A model generated the notes under the pieces. That model ran no database searches. It saw nothing but the letters and a program-made list of their open reading frames with translations, and was not told the DNA's origin. Shown in pieces: positions 27,842 through 36,596 of a DNA stretch of 64,000 bases. Source of the DNA: Psychrobacter sp. TAE2020 (GTDB lineage: Bacteria; Pseudomonadota; Gammaproteobacteria; Pseudomonadales; Moraxellaceae); NCBI RefSeq assembly GCF_018919485.1, contig NZ_JAHLMU010000001.1:640807-704806 (forward strand), written 5' to 3'. Each line of letters begins with the position of its first letter. Position 1 is the stretch's first letter. A program made the position numbers and the translations under genes.

Positions 27842-28384
27842 TTAAGGAATAGGACGGTTATCAGTGAGAGCTATCCAACCACGGATAATACGGTATAAGT
27901 GCCAAATAAAGGCGATGCCAATGATAAATACTCCTAAGCCTGCTATGAAAAACGATCCAAAAGCCATGTTATTGCTTTCAGCCAACATACCAACACCTAG
28001 CACTCCGAAGGCTGATAATACCATGACACTGCCAATAATAAACCAGAAGATACTGTACCAAAAAGTCTTGATCTGCCAGTCAAAATGTGTGGCCAGCCAA
28101 GTGTTATCAGCATCATGGCGCTTAACATAGTTGATTACTATAGGCACAATCCACAATAGACCAGCCGTAAAGTAGCTGAGTATGTACAGCAGATAAGTAA
28201 TATGATTATAACCAACTAACGAGCGTTGCTGGCTATCAGTCAGATTAGAGCCAGGTTGTTGCGACAAGTCATGGGTTGGTTGCGATCTTATAAAAGCATC
28301 ATTATAGGCTGGTGTGTGCTCAGCATTGAGGTCAACGTTAGTATCCGGTCGACGATCAAGATGAGGATCAGAATTATTGTTCAT
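27842..28384 (-). CDS. DUF4870-type membrane protein
   Basis: A 180-residue protein. The first ~55 residues are polar and disordered-looking (rich in Asn and Asp, with LSQQPGSN). After that come three or four hydrophobic segments starting VGYNHITYLLYILSYFTAGLLWIVPIVINYVKR, the pattern of the DUF4870 (Tic20-like) family, whose function is unknown. I chose the Met at 28384 because AGGGA lies about 9 nt upstream; an earlier in-frame Met 17 codons upstream has no ribosome site. Monocistronic. Confidence 0.75.
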   Translation of the reverse strand: MNNNSDPHLDRRPDTNVDLNAEHTPAYNDAFIRSQPTHDLSQQPGSNLTDSQQRSLVGYNHITYLLYILSYFTAGLLWIVPIVINYVKRHDADNTWLATHFDWQIKTFWYSIFWFIIGSVMVLSAFGVLGVGMLAESNNMAFGSFFIAGLGVFIIGIAFIWHLYRIIRGWIALTDNRPIP

Positions 28385-28560
28385 AGTGAACATCCCTAAT
28401 AAAGTTTCATAGTAAGGTTTAATAGTAAGCGACAACCACTAATAAGTTTTACCCTTGAGGGCTTTTTATAACTAATAACTTTTTATTATTATCTACAAGG
28501 ACGAATTGTGGTTTTATTACGATTTAATTGTGATTGATCTTGCTACTTTCAAGATCAGTA

Positions 28561-29103
28561 CTAAAAAGGGACCGTCGCTTGCACCTGAATCTGTTTGCTG
28601 GCGAGATCTTGCTGCATAGTCAATTGGCTAAACTGTAATCCTTGTCGCTCAAGCTTAGCTAACGCCGCACTCACTACCCCTTGACTGTCATTAGTGAAGC
28701 TTAGTTGCACTTTGTCACCCTCCGCTACTACTTGCGCATTATCAATTCCAGAACTATTTAATAGAGTATTAACTCTACTAGCGGGTGGCTGGGCACTACT
28801 ATCATTTTGGCTATCTAGCACCGTACTATCTATATTTGTAGCTTGCGAGCGCAGCCAAAAATAATCTGTTACTCGCTGTTGATAGTCCTCTTTACTGGCT
28901 TTAGCGGCTTGATGAACCGTATAGCCGCCATAAACGCCAACAAATAAAATCAAAAACACCATCAAAACACTCAAGGCCACCTGATCACGGCTTGATAGCG
29001 CTTGCCAGCGTGACCATAGCAGATCCTGTTGAAGACTTAGACGTGCTGACCAACTGCTTGCCACTGGCATACTCCCTTTAGTGCGACACGTTAAAACACT
29101 CAT
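28561..29103 (-). CDS. gspM: Type II secretion system protein GspM
   Basis: A 180-residue bitopic inner-membrane protein. A cytoplasmic N-terminus (~50 residues, LLWSRWQALSSRDQ) is followed by one membrane segment (ALSVLMVFLILFVGVYGGYTV) and a periplasmic domain whose end (LERQGLQFSQLTMQQDLASKQIQVQATV) forms the GspM ferredoxin-like fold. GspM binds GspL and stabilises the assembly platform. The start is ATG 29103 (a TTG precedes it in frame). Its partner gspL is upstream, here interrupted by a stop codon. No other gsp genes are in the window. Confidence 0.88.
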   Translation of the reverse strand: MSVLTCRTKGSMPVASSWSARLSLQQDLLWSRWQALSSRDQVALSVLMVFLILFVGVYGGYTVHQAAKASKEDYQQRVTDYFWLRSQATNIDSTVLDSQNDSSAQPPASRVNTLLNSSGIDNAQVVAEGDKVQLSFTNDSQGVVSAALAKLERQGLQFSQLTMQQDLASKQIQVQATVPF

Positions 29104-29272
29104 CAACTAGCCTAGTGAATGATGATTTTACTACTAAAGACTATTAACGCTTTTTTAAATAGTTGTTTATAAATAATAAATCTTAGCCAATACCCTTTCA
29201 ATGGTCATAACTTTTACTCTAGCGGGCAGCTCTAGCCTAGCGCTTTTAGCAACAAATAGTTTGAAACCCTTA

Positions 29273-30694
29273 TCAAGAGTCAGTAAAATTGCCCGCTGTG
29301 GCTTGAGTAGCTAGAGACTCACTAGCTGAGTTATCCGCTATATTGACAATAATTTGACCACTAAATTGTCCCTGCTCATTGCTACTGATCCGCTCTAAAT
29401 TAGCATTTAATCCTTGCTCCTTCAAAGTGGCGGCGAACTGATCTAGGCTATTACGATCCGGCGCTAGCAGGGTAAAGCTCAAAGCTGTCGGCTGTATACT
29501 CAGTGATTACGCTTGTAACGATGCTTGCTTGATAAGGGGCGATATCCGTGCCATTGCCGCCATAGAGGAGGACGCTTGCGTATCAGTACGTAGTTTCGGG
29601 CGCAGCTGAGTTTCAAGTTCAGTACGTGGATTTAGACGCTCTTCAGGAAACCAAGCTTGATACTGCTTGCCAATCGTTTGCTGAGTAGCGGTAGCGGCTG
29701 CATCGTAGCGATACCACTGTACAGCATCAGTGGCGATTTGCAGTACTAGCGCTGATAAAGCCACTATGACCGCTACTCGTAAGTACGGTGAAAGCTTAGC
29801 ATCTGATAATTTAGTAAAAAAATTAAGCGTATGACCTTGAGGGCGCTCGACAGGTTTAGGCTTAGCTGCTAGCAGTGTTAACAATAGCTGCTGTTCAGCA
29901 ATAATCTGAGCGGTCTCTGCTGACACATTAGGGTTATCGTTACCCATAGTAGACAGCGCTAATGGCAAGTCGGTGTTTACTATTTCAACTGGGCCATCAC
30001 TATCACTATCACTATCACTATTAATGATCGAACTAGTGGTGTTAGGATCAACTGAGCTTGCAAAAGAGTGGTTAGGAGCGTTATTAGTAGCTTTATTACC
30101 TGCGTCACTGTCAGACTCAATAGCCGATAGAGTGCAAACTTCGCTTAAATGCGCTAATCGATCAAATATTAATGGCAAATAGCTAACGGCTACGCCTTGG
30201 TAATCAGCTTGGCGCAATAAAGTGGTAAAGCGGTCTTGATAAAGCACTACTTGCTGTCCGGCACCCTCTTCTGGCGTCGGCAATAATAAAAAGTCTGGTA
30301 ATAAGGCCCCAATAGATAAGCCGGCAAAAGTGGCGCTTTGTTGCCAAGCTTCAATATCGTGCTGAGCCAAGGCATAAAGATGAGACGGATTAGCTTGAGT
30401 GGTTTGCCGTAATACTAATTGTTCTATCGGCGTTAACGAAGTTTCTTCAAACAAGTACTGTTTGCCAGTATTGCCCAACTGCTTGAGCTGCGTGGTGTTT
30501 AACGCCGTATCGACTTGTCGCATATGGCTAGTAGGAAAATATAAGCACAAGGTCTTGCTGCTATTGGTCTTATAACCGTTATAACCAACGTAATCCTGCA
30601 GTTGCTGCCAGCCCTCAAGCGTTTGCCATTGACTATTTGCCTCATGCCAAACAGCAAGCGGACTGTGCTGCGCTCTTAACCATACGTGTAACAC
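29273..30694 (-). pseudogene. gspL: gspL (type II secretion) with an in-frame stop codon
   Basis: The reading frame from 30694 runs through an actin-like cytoplasmic domain (LFEETSLTPIEQLVLRQ, ALLPDFLLLPTPEEG) and a membrane segment (LRVAVIVALSALVLQIATDA), then meets TAA at 29507-29509. After the stop the same frame stays open to 29273 and encodes the expected periplasmic end (LSFTLLAPDRNSLDQFAATL, then FSGQIIVNI). A single nonsense change, such as CAA to TAA, explains this. The main product would keep the membrane anchor but lose the ferredoxin-like domain that contacts GspM. I prefer the GTG start at 30694 (VLHVWLR), since TAAGGA then has good spacing. A sequencing error is possible. Confidence 0.8.
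29996..30019. repeat. Hexanucleotide repeat (ATCACT)x4 within gspL
   Basis: Four exact copies. On the coding strand they encode alternating Ser-Asp in a linker of GspL. Copy changes would keep the frame. Confidence 0.75.
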
Positions 30695-30732
30695 CAAGCA
30701 CATCCTTAAATCAATTTATCAAAACATCTGAT

Positions 30733-30753
30733 GTAGGGTACGCTATGCGCATC
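30733..30753 (+). repeat. Solitary, degenerate GTAG-hairpin element
   Basis: GTAG followed by GGTACGC-tat-GCGCATC, an imperfect foldback. It resembles the class 2 element at 4540 and may be a worn single REP. Confidence 0.45.
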
Positions 30754-30885
30754 GAATTTTGTTTATAGATTTGTCATCAACAACGTCTTTATAATCTTAA
30801 CCCTATCAACGTACTTTATCAATCAAGGCCAACTATCATCACTAGCTATCACTTATTATTACTAGTTATGAGTGATTAAGACTGC

Positions 30886-31341
30886 TCAGGGTTGAATAGG
30901 AACAAAACGATCGATCTCTGTGGCCATGCCAGTCATAACAAACTCCATCTCGAAGATGCGTGCCTCTGCCAAAGCGAAACTCTCTGGACTATCGCCGGTA
31001 AGCAAGCTGGCGATATAAGCCACAATAGACATATGGCAGACCACTACTAAGCACTCAGCGTCAATAGTAGCCAGTGTAGCCAAAGCAGTATGCGCATCAT
31101 CAGCGGGAGTAATATTGTTCTGGATTTTTACTGGCACATCGATAGCGCGTGACTGTAACTGGGCCAAGGTTTGCTGGGCTCTAGTGTAAGGACTGACTAC
31201 TAAATAATCTAGCGTATAGTTGGCGGTAATATACTGCGCTGTTCGTGCCGCTTGTTGCTGACCAAAATCAGTCAATTGGCGCGCACTATCAGGACGAGTT
31301 TCATCTTCTGCTTGGCCATGACGCATCAATATAATCTTCAT
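30886..31341 (-). CDS. sixA: Phosphohistidine phosphatase SixA
   Basis: A 151-residue histidine phosphatase of the phosphoglycerate-mutase fold. The RHG signature (R7-H8-G9 in MKIILMRHGQAE) carries the catalytic His; the second His is in VVVCHMSIVAYI. SixA removes phosphate from His of ArcB HPt domains or NPr in E. coli. The size is typical. It starts 50 nt after gpsA and is probably co-transcribed, a pairing also seen in related genomes as far as I recall. Confidence 0.88.
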   Translation of the reverse strand: MKIILMRHGQAEDETRPDSARQLTDFGQQQAARTAQYITANYTLDYLVVSPYTRAQQTLAQLQSRAIDVPVKIQNNITPADDAHTALATLATIDAECLVVVCHMSIVAYIASLLTGDSPESFALAEARIFEMEFVMTGMATEIDRFVPIQP

Positions 31342-31391
31342 AACTTTCCTTCTATATCACTTGCCAACGTTTAACACTTTAGCCTTTACGG

Positions 31392-32762
31392 CTATTTATC
31401 ATCAGTGTCAGTGTCAGTGTCAGTGTCAGTATTATCTTGTGCAGCCGCTTGCATTTGTGCGCTAAGCGCAGCATTGCTGTGATCATGCGCCATGACGAAC
31501 TCTACGTCACTACGGAAGCCTGCTTCCATAAGATGTAGAGCCACCCCTAATGCTGCTTTGTCTTCATAAATAACCGCATATAAAGCATGAGTAATGGGCA
31601 TATAAATACCTTGCTTACTGGCCTTTTCATGCACTTGCTGAATAGTGTTAACTCCTTCAGCGGTTTGGCCCAGTTTTTTAATCGCAGCATCAATATTCAT
31701 GCCACGGCCAAGCATATTACCTATTCGATAATTACGGCTCAACTCAGAGCTACAAGTAGCATATAGATCGCCAACACCAGACAGTCCTAAAAAAGTCAAA
31801 GGATTAGCGCCTTCCTCTACCCCAAAACGACTCATTTCTGCTAATGCTCGAGTCAATAACATCGCTTTAGTATTCTCACCGACATCGTAAGCGGCAGCCA
31901 TGCCCATAGCAATAGCGTAGATATTTTTGAGTGCGCCGCCTAGTTCCACGCCCCGTATATCATCACTAGCAAACACCCGGAAAAAAGCACTATGTAATGC
32001 GGCTTGTACGGCGTGACGCAATGGCTCCGAATGACTAGCAATGACCGTTGCTGAAGGCATATTCTTCATGATTTCAATAGCCAAATTCGGCCCTGACATT
32101 ACCCCGAAGTTCACTTCTGGCAACTCTTCTTTGATGATATCACTCATCATCGCAAAGGTATCTTTTTCCATACCTTTAGTCAGCGACACGATCGATTGCC
32201 CGGTAATATACGGGGCGATATTTTTTAGCGTCTCGCGAAAGGCTGAACTCGGCACCGCAAGGAATATAATGTCTTTGTCTTTGACGGCAGCGGCTAAGTC
32301 ATGATTAAACTTAAGTCGATCATCTAACTTAAACCCAGGTAAATACTTTTTATTCATCCGCAGCTTAGCCATAGATTTTACGATGCGCTTATCTCTTACC
32401 CAAAGCGTAGTATCACAGCCATTGCGCGCGGCTAAGTTTGCCATAGCAGTCCCAAAACTACCGCCACCCAAAAACGCTAAGCGTAATTGCGTTGGGGTCT
32501 TGTGGATTTCTGCCATATTTTTGGCTACTGCTGCTTCTACTTTGCTTGGAACCAGCTTTTTGCGCCCTAGCCCTGATTTCGTAGCACGCTCAATAATGCT
32601 AGCCAGCAAGCCACCTTGTTTTTCAGTACTGCCACTAGTGTGATCGTCATTAACATCAGTATCAGTATCAGTATCGATACTATTGATCTCACTATCATTA
32701 ATATTAGTATCTGCACTAGCCGTTAGTTGTTTGACAGTATTTTTTTTACTAGAGCTTTTCAT
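31392..32762 (-). CDS. gpsA: Glycerol-3-phosphate dehydrogenase [NAD(P)+] with terminal extensions
   Basis: A 456-residue enzyme making sn-glycerol 3-phosphate from DHAP for phospholipid synthesis. The core (~95-435) has the nucleotide loop LAFLGGGSFGTAMANLAARNG, the active-site GALKNIYAIAMG with its Lys, and GLSGVGDLYATCSS. The usual length is about 335. The N-terminus adds ~90 residues, with low-complexity Asp/Thr/Asn at 20-45, then LASIIERATKSGLGRKK. The C-terminus ends in a Thr-Asp repeat. Both tails contain hexanucleotide repeats. An internal start nearer the core is possible, but the full frame is open and coding-like. Confidence 0.94.
   Translation of the reverse strand: MKSSSKKNTVKQLTASADTNINDSEINSIDTDTDTDVNDDHTSGSTEKQGGLLASIIERATKSGLGRKKLVPSKVEAAVAKNMAEIHKTPTQLRLAFLGGGSFGTAMANLAARNGCDTTLWVRDKRIVKSMAKLRMNKKYLPGFKLDDRLKFNHDLAAAVKDKDIIFLAVPSSAFRETLKNIAPYITGQSIVSLTKGMEKDTFAMMSDIIKEELPEVNFGVMSGPNLAIEIMKNMPSATVIASHSEPLRHAVQAALHSAFFRVFASDDIRGVELGGALKNIYAIAMGMAAAYDVGENTKAMLLTRALAEMSRFGVEEGANPLTFLGLSGVGDLYATCSSELSRNYRIGNMLGRGMNIDAAIKKLGQTAEGVNTIQQVHEKASKQGIYMPITHALYAVIYEDKAALGVALHLMEAGFRSDVEFVMAHDHSNAALSAQMQAAAQDNTDTDTDTDTDDK
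31404..31430. repeat. Hexanucleotide repeat (AGTGTC)x4.5 at the gpsA 3' end
   Basis: Encodes Thr-Asp repeats in the last residues of GpsA. A related imperfect tract, ATCAGT units, lies near 32648-32675 in its N-terminal extension. Confidence 0.75.
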
Positions 32763-32879
32763 ATCTCATTATCCGATCATCTGATGTTATTTATGCAGCT
32801 TATAGAATTGCCATACAAAGGTATAGCTTTATATTAACGCTTTAGTCCGAACTTGCAAAAGATAAAGTGCAAACTAAGC

Positions 32880-33557
32880 CTAAGATTCAAAGCGCAGTAA
32901 CGGCTCAATATCGATAGGTTTGCGCAAATGTTTATCCGCAGGACTAGTGCCAGTGTAGACAAAAGCGGTGACATAATCGTCTGCGCCAACGCCAAAGTAA
33001 GCCTTTACCGCAGGCTCATTGCACAATAACCCAGTACGCCATACCGTACTGAATCCTTGCGACTTTAACGCTAAGATTAAGTTCTGTACCGCCGAACCAG
33101 CGCTAAGCATTTGCTCGAAGGCTGGCACTTTTTTATGTTCTTGCATGTGGGTAACGACCGTAATAATCATTGGTGCCCGTAGTGGGAGATTAGCAGTTTT
33201 ATGCAATGTTTTTTCAGACAACTCTTCACCATCTATGGCCGCTTTGTGTTGCGCAGCAGTGACCAAGGCAAGACCCAGTTCATAGCGAGCGTCACCTTCC
33301 GTAACGATAAATCGCCATGGGCGTAGTTTTTTATGGTCAGGAGCAGTAGCAGCGCAGCCTACAGCAGCTCGAATTTGTTCATGAGTCGGTGCGGGAGTGT
33401 CTAAGTTACCAATACTGCGTCTGGAATTAATCCATTCGATAAGGTTAATATCGTTCCCTTGGTTTTCGCCTACATCCTGATTGGTTACTTCAATTTTATT
33501 TGACTTATCTTTACTAGTTTGGATGTCATCAATATTTTTAATTTCAACTGTCTTCAT
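32880..33557 (-). CDS. Nitroreductase family protein (YdjA-like)
   Basis: A 225-residue FMN-dependent oxidoreductase. The core (~42-215) begins with WINSRRSIGNL, the FMN-phosphate Arg/Ser motif, and has AATAPDHKKLRPWRFIV and the later SQGFSTVWRTGLL, features of the short YdjA-like nitroreductases. The first ~38 residues are charged and may be an extension. Physiological substrates are unknown; relatives reduce nitro compounds or quinones with NAD(P)H. It is 117 nt upstream of gpsA. Confidence 0.87.
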   Translation of the reverse strand: MKTVEIKNIDDIQTSKDKSNKIEVTNQDVGENQGNDINLIEWINSRRSIGNLDTPAPTHEQIRAAVGCAATAPDHKKLRPWRFIVTEGDARYELGLALVTAAQHKAAIDGEELSEKTLHKTANLPLRAPMIITVVTHMQEHKKVPAFEQMLSAGSAVQNLILALKSQGFSTVWRTGLLCNEPAVKAYFGVGADDYVTAFVYTGTSPADKHLRKPIDIEPLLRFES

Positions 33558-33718
33558 TATTTATCCTTAGCTTTAATTTTTAATTAGCCGTTATTATTTG
33601 TTGATAGTTATTCTGTCTTAATTAAACAATAAAGCCATACAAAAATTGCTAGTTTTTGTATGGCTTTTGCTGACTATCCTCACCTATTACGGTAACAATG
33701 GCTCAATGCTCTCTTGGC

Positions 33719-34834
33719 TTAAGCAACATCATCAAGGCGATGCTTCATTTTTAGATAGTCCTCTGACTGCATCTCAAGCAAGCGTGAGCGCGTACGTTCA
33801 ATCTCAAAAGTCAGTTTTTCCCCTTGATACAAGTCAAGAATAGACTGCTCGGCTCGAATCAATAGTTTTACTCGCCGATCATAAAACTCATCGACCAGGT
33901 AAATAAACCGGCGAGTAGGATCACGTAAGTCGTCGTTCAAGGCTGGTACCGCATTGACTAGCACGGTACTATAGCGATTGGCAATCTCAATAAAATCTGC
34001 CGCTGAACGTGGTTGCATACATAGATGACGAAAATCACAAAACAGAATAGTTTCAGTACGGGCATTTATTTTGATTTCACGCCCATTAATCTCGATAGGA
34101 TCACTACTAATCTTAATATTAGCCGACAGACTAGCAAAACGGTTGGCTAACCAGTTGTGGTTTTCTCGAGTCATTGGTGATTTATATAACTCAGCTTGCT
34201 GTAGAACTCGTAGCCGATAGTCTATGCCCGCATCGATGTTCATCACTGTGGTATTAGTTTCAACTTCAGCAATCGCTGGCATAAAGCGATCACGATGTAG
34301 GCCATCTTTATACAATCCTGATGGCTCGATGTTTGATGTGGCTACTAAGGTTACACCGCGATTAAATAACATAGTAAATAAATCGCCTAAGATCATAGCA
34401 TCAGAGACGTTGGAAACAAAAAACTCATCAAAGCAGATCACTACCGCTTCTTTATAAATGATATCAGCCACTTTTTCTAACGGGTCCGCTTCACCATGAA
34501 TCTGATTCAGCTCTTTATGCACACGTTGCATAAAATGGTGGAAGTGCTGACGCATTTTGCGATCTATAGTCAAGGAGTCATAGAACATATCCATCATCCA
34601 CGTTTTACCACGTCCTACACCACCCCACATATACAAGCCTTTTGGCGCAGCAGGCTTAGCTTTTAAAAAGCTAAAAAACCTTTTCTTTTGCCCAGCACTT
34701 TCATTGAGCTGATTATACAAATCATCAAGATAACTCATAGCAAGGTACTGCTGCTCGTCTTTAGTAAACCCATCTTTTTCAATGGCTTGCTCGTAACGCT
34801 GCAATGGAGATAGACTCATAATGCGACTCATCAT
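33719..34834 (-). CDS. zapE: Cell division ATPase ZapE (AFG1-like)
   Basis: A 371-residue AAA-type P-loop ATPase. Walker A is GVGRGKT (K77) in GLYMWGGVGRGKTWMMDMFY; Walker B is ICFDEFFVSNVSDAMIL. The family sensor regions (VATSNIEPSGLYKDGLHRDRF) are clear. In E. coli ZapE binds FtsZ and constricts Z-rings under low oxygen or heat; eukaryotic AFG1 handles mitochondrial proteins. Length is normal. The start could be the first or second Met, a difference of one residue. Confidence 0.95.
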   Translation of the reverse strand: MMSRIMSLSPLQRYEQAIEKDGFTKDEQQYLAMSYLDDLYNQLNESAGQKKRFFSFLKAKPAAPKGLYMWGGVGRGKTWMMDMFYDSLTIDRKMRQHFHHFMQRVHKELNQIHGEADPLEKVADIIYKEAVVICFDEFFVSNVSDAMILGDLFTMLFNRGVTLVATSNIEPSGLYKDGLHRDRFMPAIAEVETNTTVMNIDAGIDYRLRVLQQAELYKSPMTRENHNWLANRFASLSANIKISSDPIEINGREIKINARTETILFCDFRHLCMQPRSAADFIEIANRYSTVLVNAVPALNDDLRDPTRRFIYLVDEFYDRRVKLLIRAEQSILDLYQGEKLTFEIERTRSRLLEMQSEDYLKMKHRLDDVA

Positions 34835-35092
34835 TAGACAAAATAAATAACAAAATAATGTGTTGATACCAATAGCCGCTACTAACTTATGACTTTTACA
34901 CTGAGTGTTGCACTGAGTATAGTCACGGCTACTTTATCAGAATGATCTGGGCTGGTTTTGAGCCTCAGATAGTAATAAAAATATTTACACACCCATTCTT
35001 TAGGTTAACACGGCTTAAGCTTAGCACCCAGAACTTATACTAGACTGCTATAAATCCATACTCATCAAAGCTAACATTTTAACTAGTACTAA

Positions 35093-35743
35093 CTAATTGC
35101 TACTATGCTCAGCTAGCAACTTTTTCAGCTCCGACAAGCGGCCGTGAAAAAAGTGCCCCGCTCCGTCTACTACACTAACCGCTATCCCTAAATGTTCAGC
35201 AAAGGCTTGCATATTAGCTGGGTCAATGACCTCATCAGCACTACCATAAATCTCAAAAGTTTTATCGATAGGCAAGCTGATATCATCACTAGCGTTTTTC
35301 TCTATTGAAGGAGAAATAAGTGCCACATTGGCTATTTCAAAGTCGCTTAAACCCCAAACGTGTGCGGACATCAACACCTGCTCAGCAACTCGCGCTGTCA
35401 CGTAACCGCCAAAAGAAAAGCCACCTAACCATAATTTACGAGCATTGGTTTGTCCTGCCAGCCATTGTAGCACGGTCATAGCATCCAGCACTTCGCCATC
35501 TGCATAATCATGCTCGCCAGTAGATTGACCCACACCGCGAAAGTTAAAGCGCACCACATGCATGCCACTATCACGAGCAAAGCGGTACATAGTCGTCACC
35601 ACTTTATTATTCATCGTGCCTTCAAATAGAGGGTTGGGATGACATAATAAAGCCACAGTGTCAGTGCTAACATCATTAGGATTGTCGTTTTGCCAGAGCG
35701 CATCGACTTCTAACACGCCAGCAGGAGAAGGAATTAAAAGCAT
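35093..35743 (-). CDS. Alpha/beta hydrolase, dienelactone-hydrolase-like
   Basis: A 216-residue soluble hydrolase. The nucleophile elbow is GFSFGG (S110), the oxyanion region CHPNPLFEGTMNNKVV, and the final His is in GAGHFFHGRL. The NFRGVGQSTGEHDYADGE run is characteristic of a small conserved proteobacterial family often annotated only as alpha/beta hydrolase. The Asp of the triad is probably in EIYGSADEVIDP. The substrate is unknown. It is a single gene, divergent from the lipoprotein gene. Confidence 0.85.
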   Translation of the reverse strand: MLLIPSPAGVLEVDALWQNDNPNDVSTDTVALLCHPNPLFEGTMNNKVVTTMYRFARDSGMHVVRFNFRGVGQSTGEHDYADGEVLDAMTVLQWLAGQTNARKLWLGGFSFGGYVTARVAEQVLMSAHVWGLSDFEIANVALISPSIEKNASDDISLPIDKTFEIYGSADEVIDPANMQAFAEHLGIAVSVVDGAGHFFHGRLSELKKLLAEHSSN

Positions 35744-36068
35744 AGGTATGACTACTGATTAGGAATATAGGGTCAATTATCCTAGAAATAGTTTATATTT
35801 CAAGTCATTTACTAATTATATTGCTGATAATTAAGGTATAAAAAAAGATAAATACCCAGTGCTGCTATTAATTTACTTATAACAGCTACAGTTCAGTCAT
35901 CGTGCCACTAGTTAAAGCAAAGCTTTGGCCAGATTGCTTAAGCAGAGGCAACACAAGCGTAACACCGAACACAATTGCCCTCTAGACCTTAAGGATACAA
36001 ATCGGCTAAATTCATATTGTTTTTCGTATAACTTTATTTCATTTTGTACCATCTATAGGATATTACCC
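35744..36068. other. Divergent promoter region
   Basis: 325 nt between divergent genes. The plus-strand frame is open from 35925, but its composition and the strong ribosome site at 36069 argue that this is leader, not protein. Confidence 0.4.
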
Positions 36069-36467
36069 ATGAATACTTATTCCAACAAAGCTATCAGTAG
36101 TAAAAAAGTAACTAAAACCTTAGCACTAACGTCAAGTCTAGCCGCCGCATTGCTATTGAGCGCCTGTCAAAGTACGCCTTCATCACCAGTAATCCAACGG
36201 GCTAATTCTACTTTTGAGACCACAGGAATGGGGGTTACTAAGGTCAAAGCGCAACAAAACGCTATCGATAGCGCCAGCAAGACTTGTCGCAGTAAGCAAG
36301 TCGTCATCGTTGAAGATAAAGTCAAATATAACGGTATCTTAGATGAGCGTGCTGGGCGATTACTTGGACAGGTTGGCTCTGTTGTTGGTTCAGTATTAGG
36401 TAAAGCCTCACCGGATCTATCACGTAATGATGATTACGAATACACGATTAATTTCCGCTGCCAATAA
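36069..36467 (+). CDS. Small lipoprotein, function unknown
   Basis: A 132-residue protein with a lipoprotein signal: basic N-terminus, hydrophobic LAAALLLSAC lipobox, then QSTPSS. The mature part has VTKVKAQQNAIDSASKTCRSKQVVIVEDKVKYNGI, resembling small periplasmic domains with an alpha-beta fold, and a Gly-rich stretch (LLGQVGSVVGSVLGKASP) that could be amphipathic. Two Cys remain after lipidation and may pair. I chose ATG 36069 because ATAGGA precedes it and it begins the signal peptide. I do not recognise a named family. Confidence 0.8.
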   Translation: MNTYSNKAISSKKVTKTLALTSSLAAALLLSACQSTPSSPVIQRANSTFETTGMGVTKVKAQQNAIDSASKTCRSKQVVIVEDKVKYNGILDERAGRLLGQVGSVVGSVLGKASPDLSRNDDYEYTINFRCQ

Positions 36468-36493
36468 GCGAATAGTAACTTTATAAAACAACT

Positions 36494-36534
36494 GGCCAAT
36501 AAATCTATTTTAGAATAGGTTTATTGGCTTTTTT
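36494..36534 (+). terminator. Rho-independent terminator of the lipoprotein gene
   Basis: A 15-pair stem (GCCAATAAATCTATT with AATAGGTTTATTGGC, one wobble) and a 4-nt loop, followed by TTTTTT. Confidence 0.9.
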
Positions 36535-36596
36535 ATGAATAGTCTTTTTGTCAGCCTACTTTTACGCTAAGCTAGTACTCTAACGCTTTAACGCTA

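Noticed and set aside
35925..36068. An N-terminal extension of the small lipoprotein from 35925
   Set aside because: The ribosome site and signal peptide both begin at 36069; an extension would bury the signal peptide.
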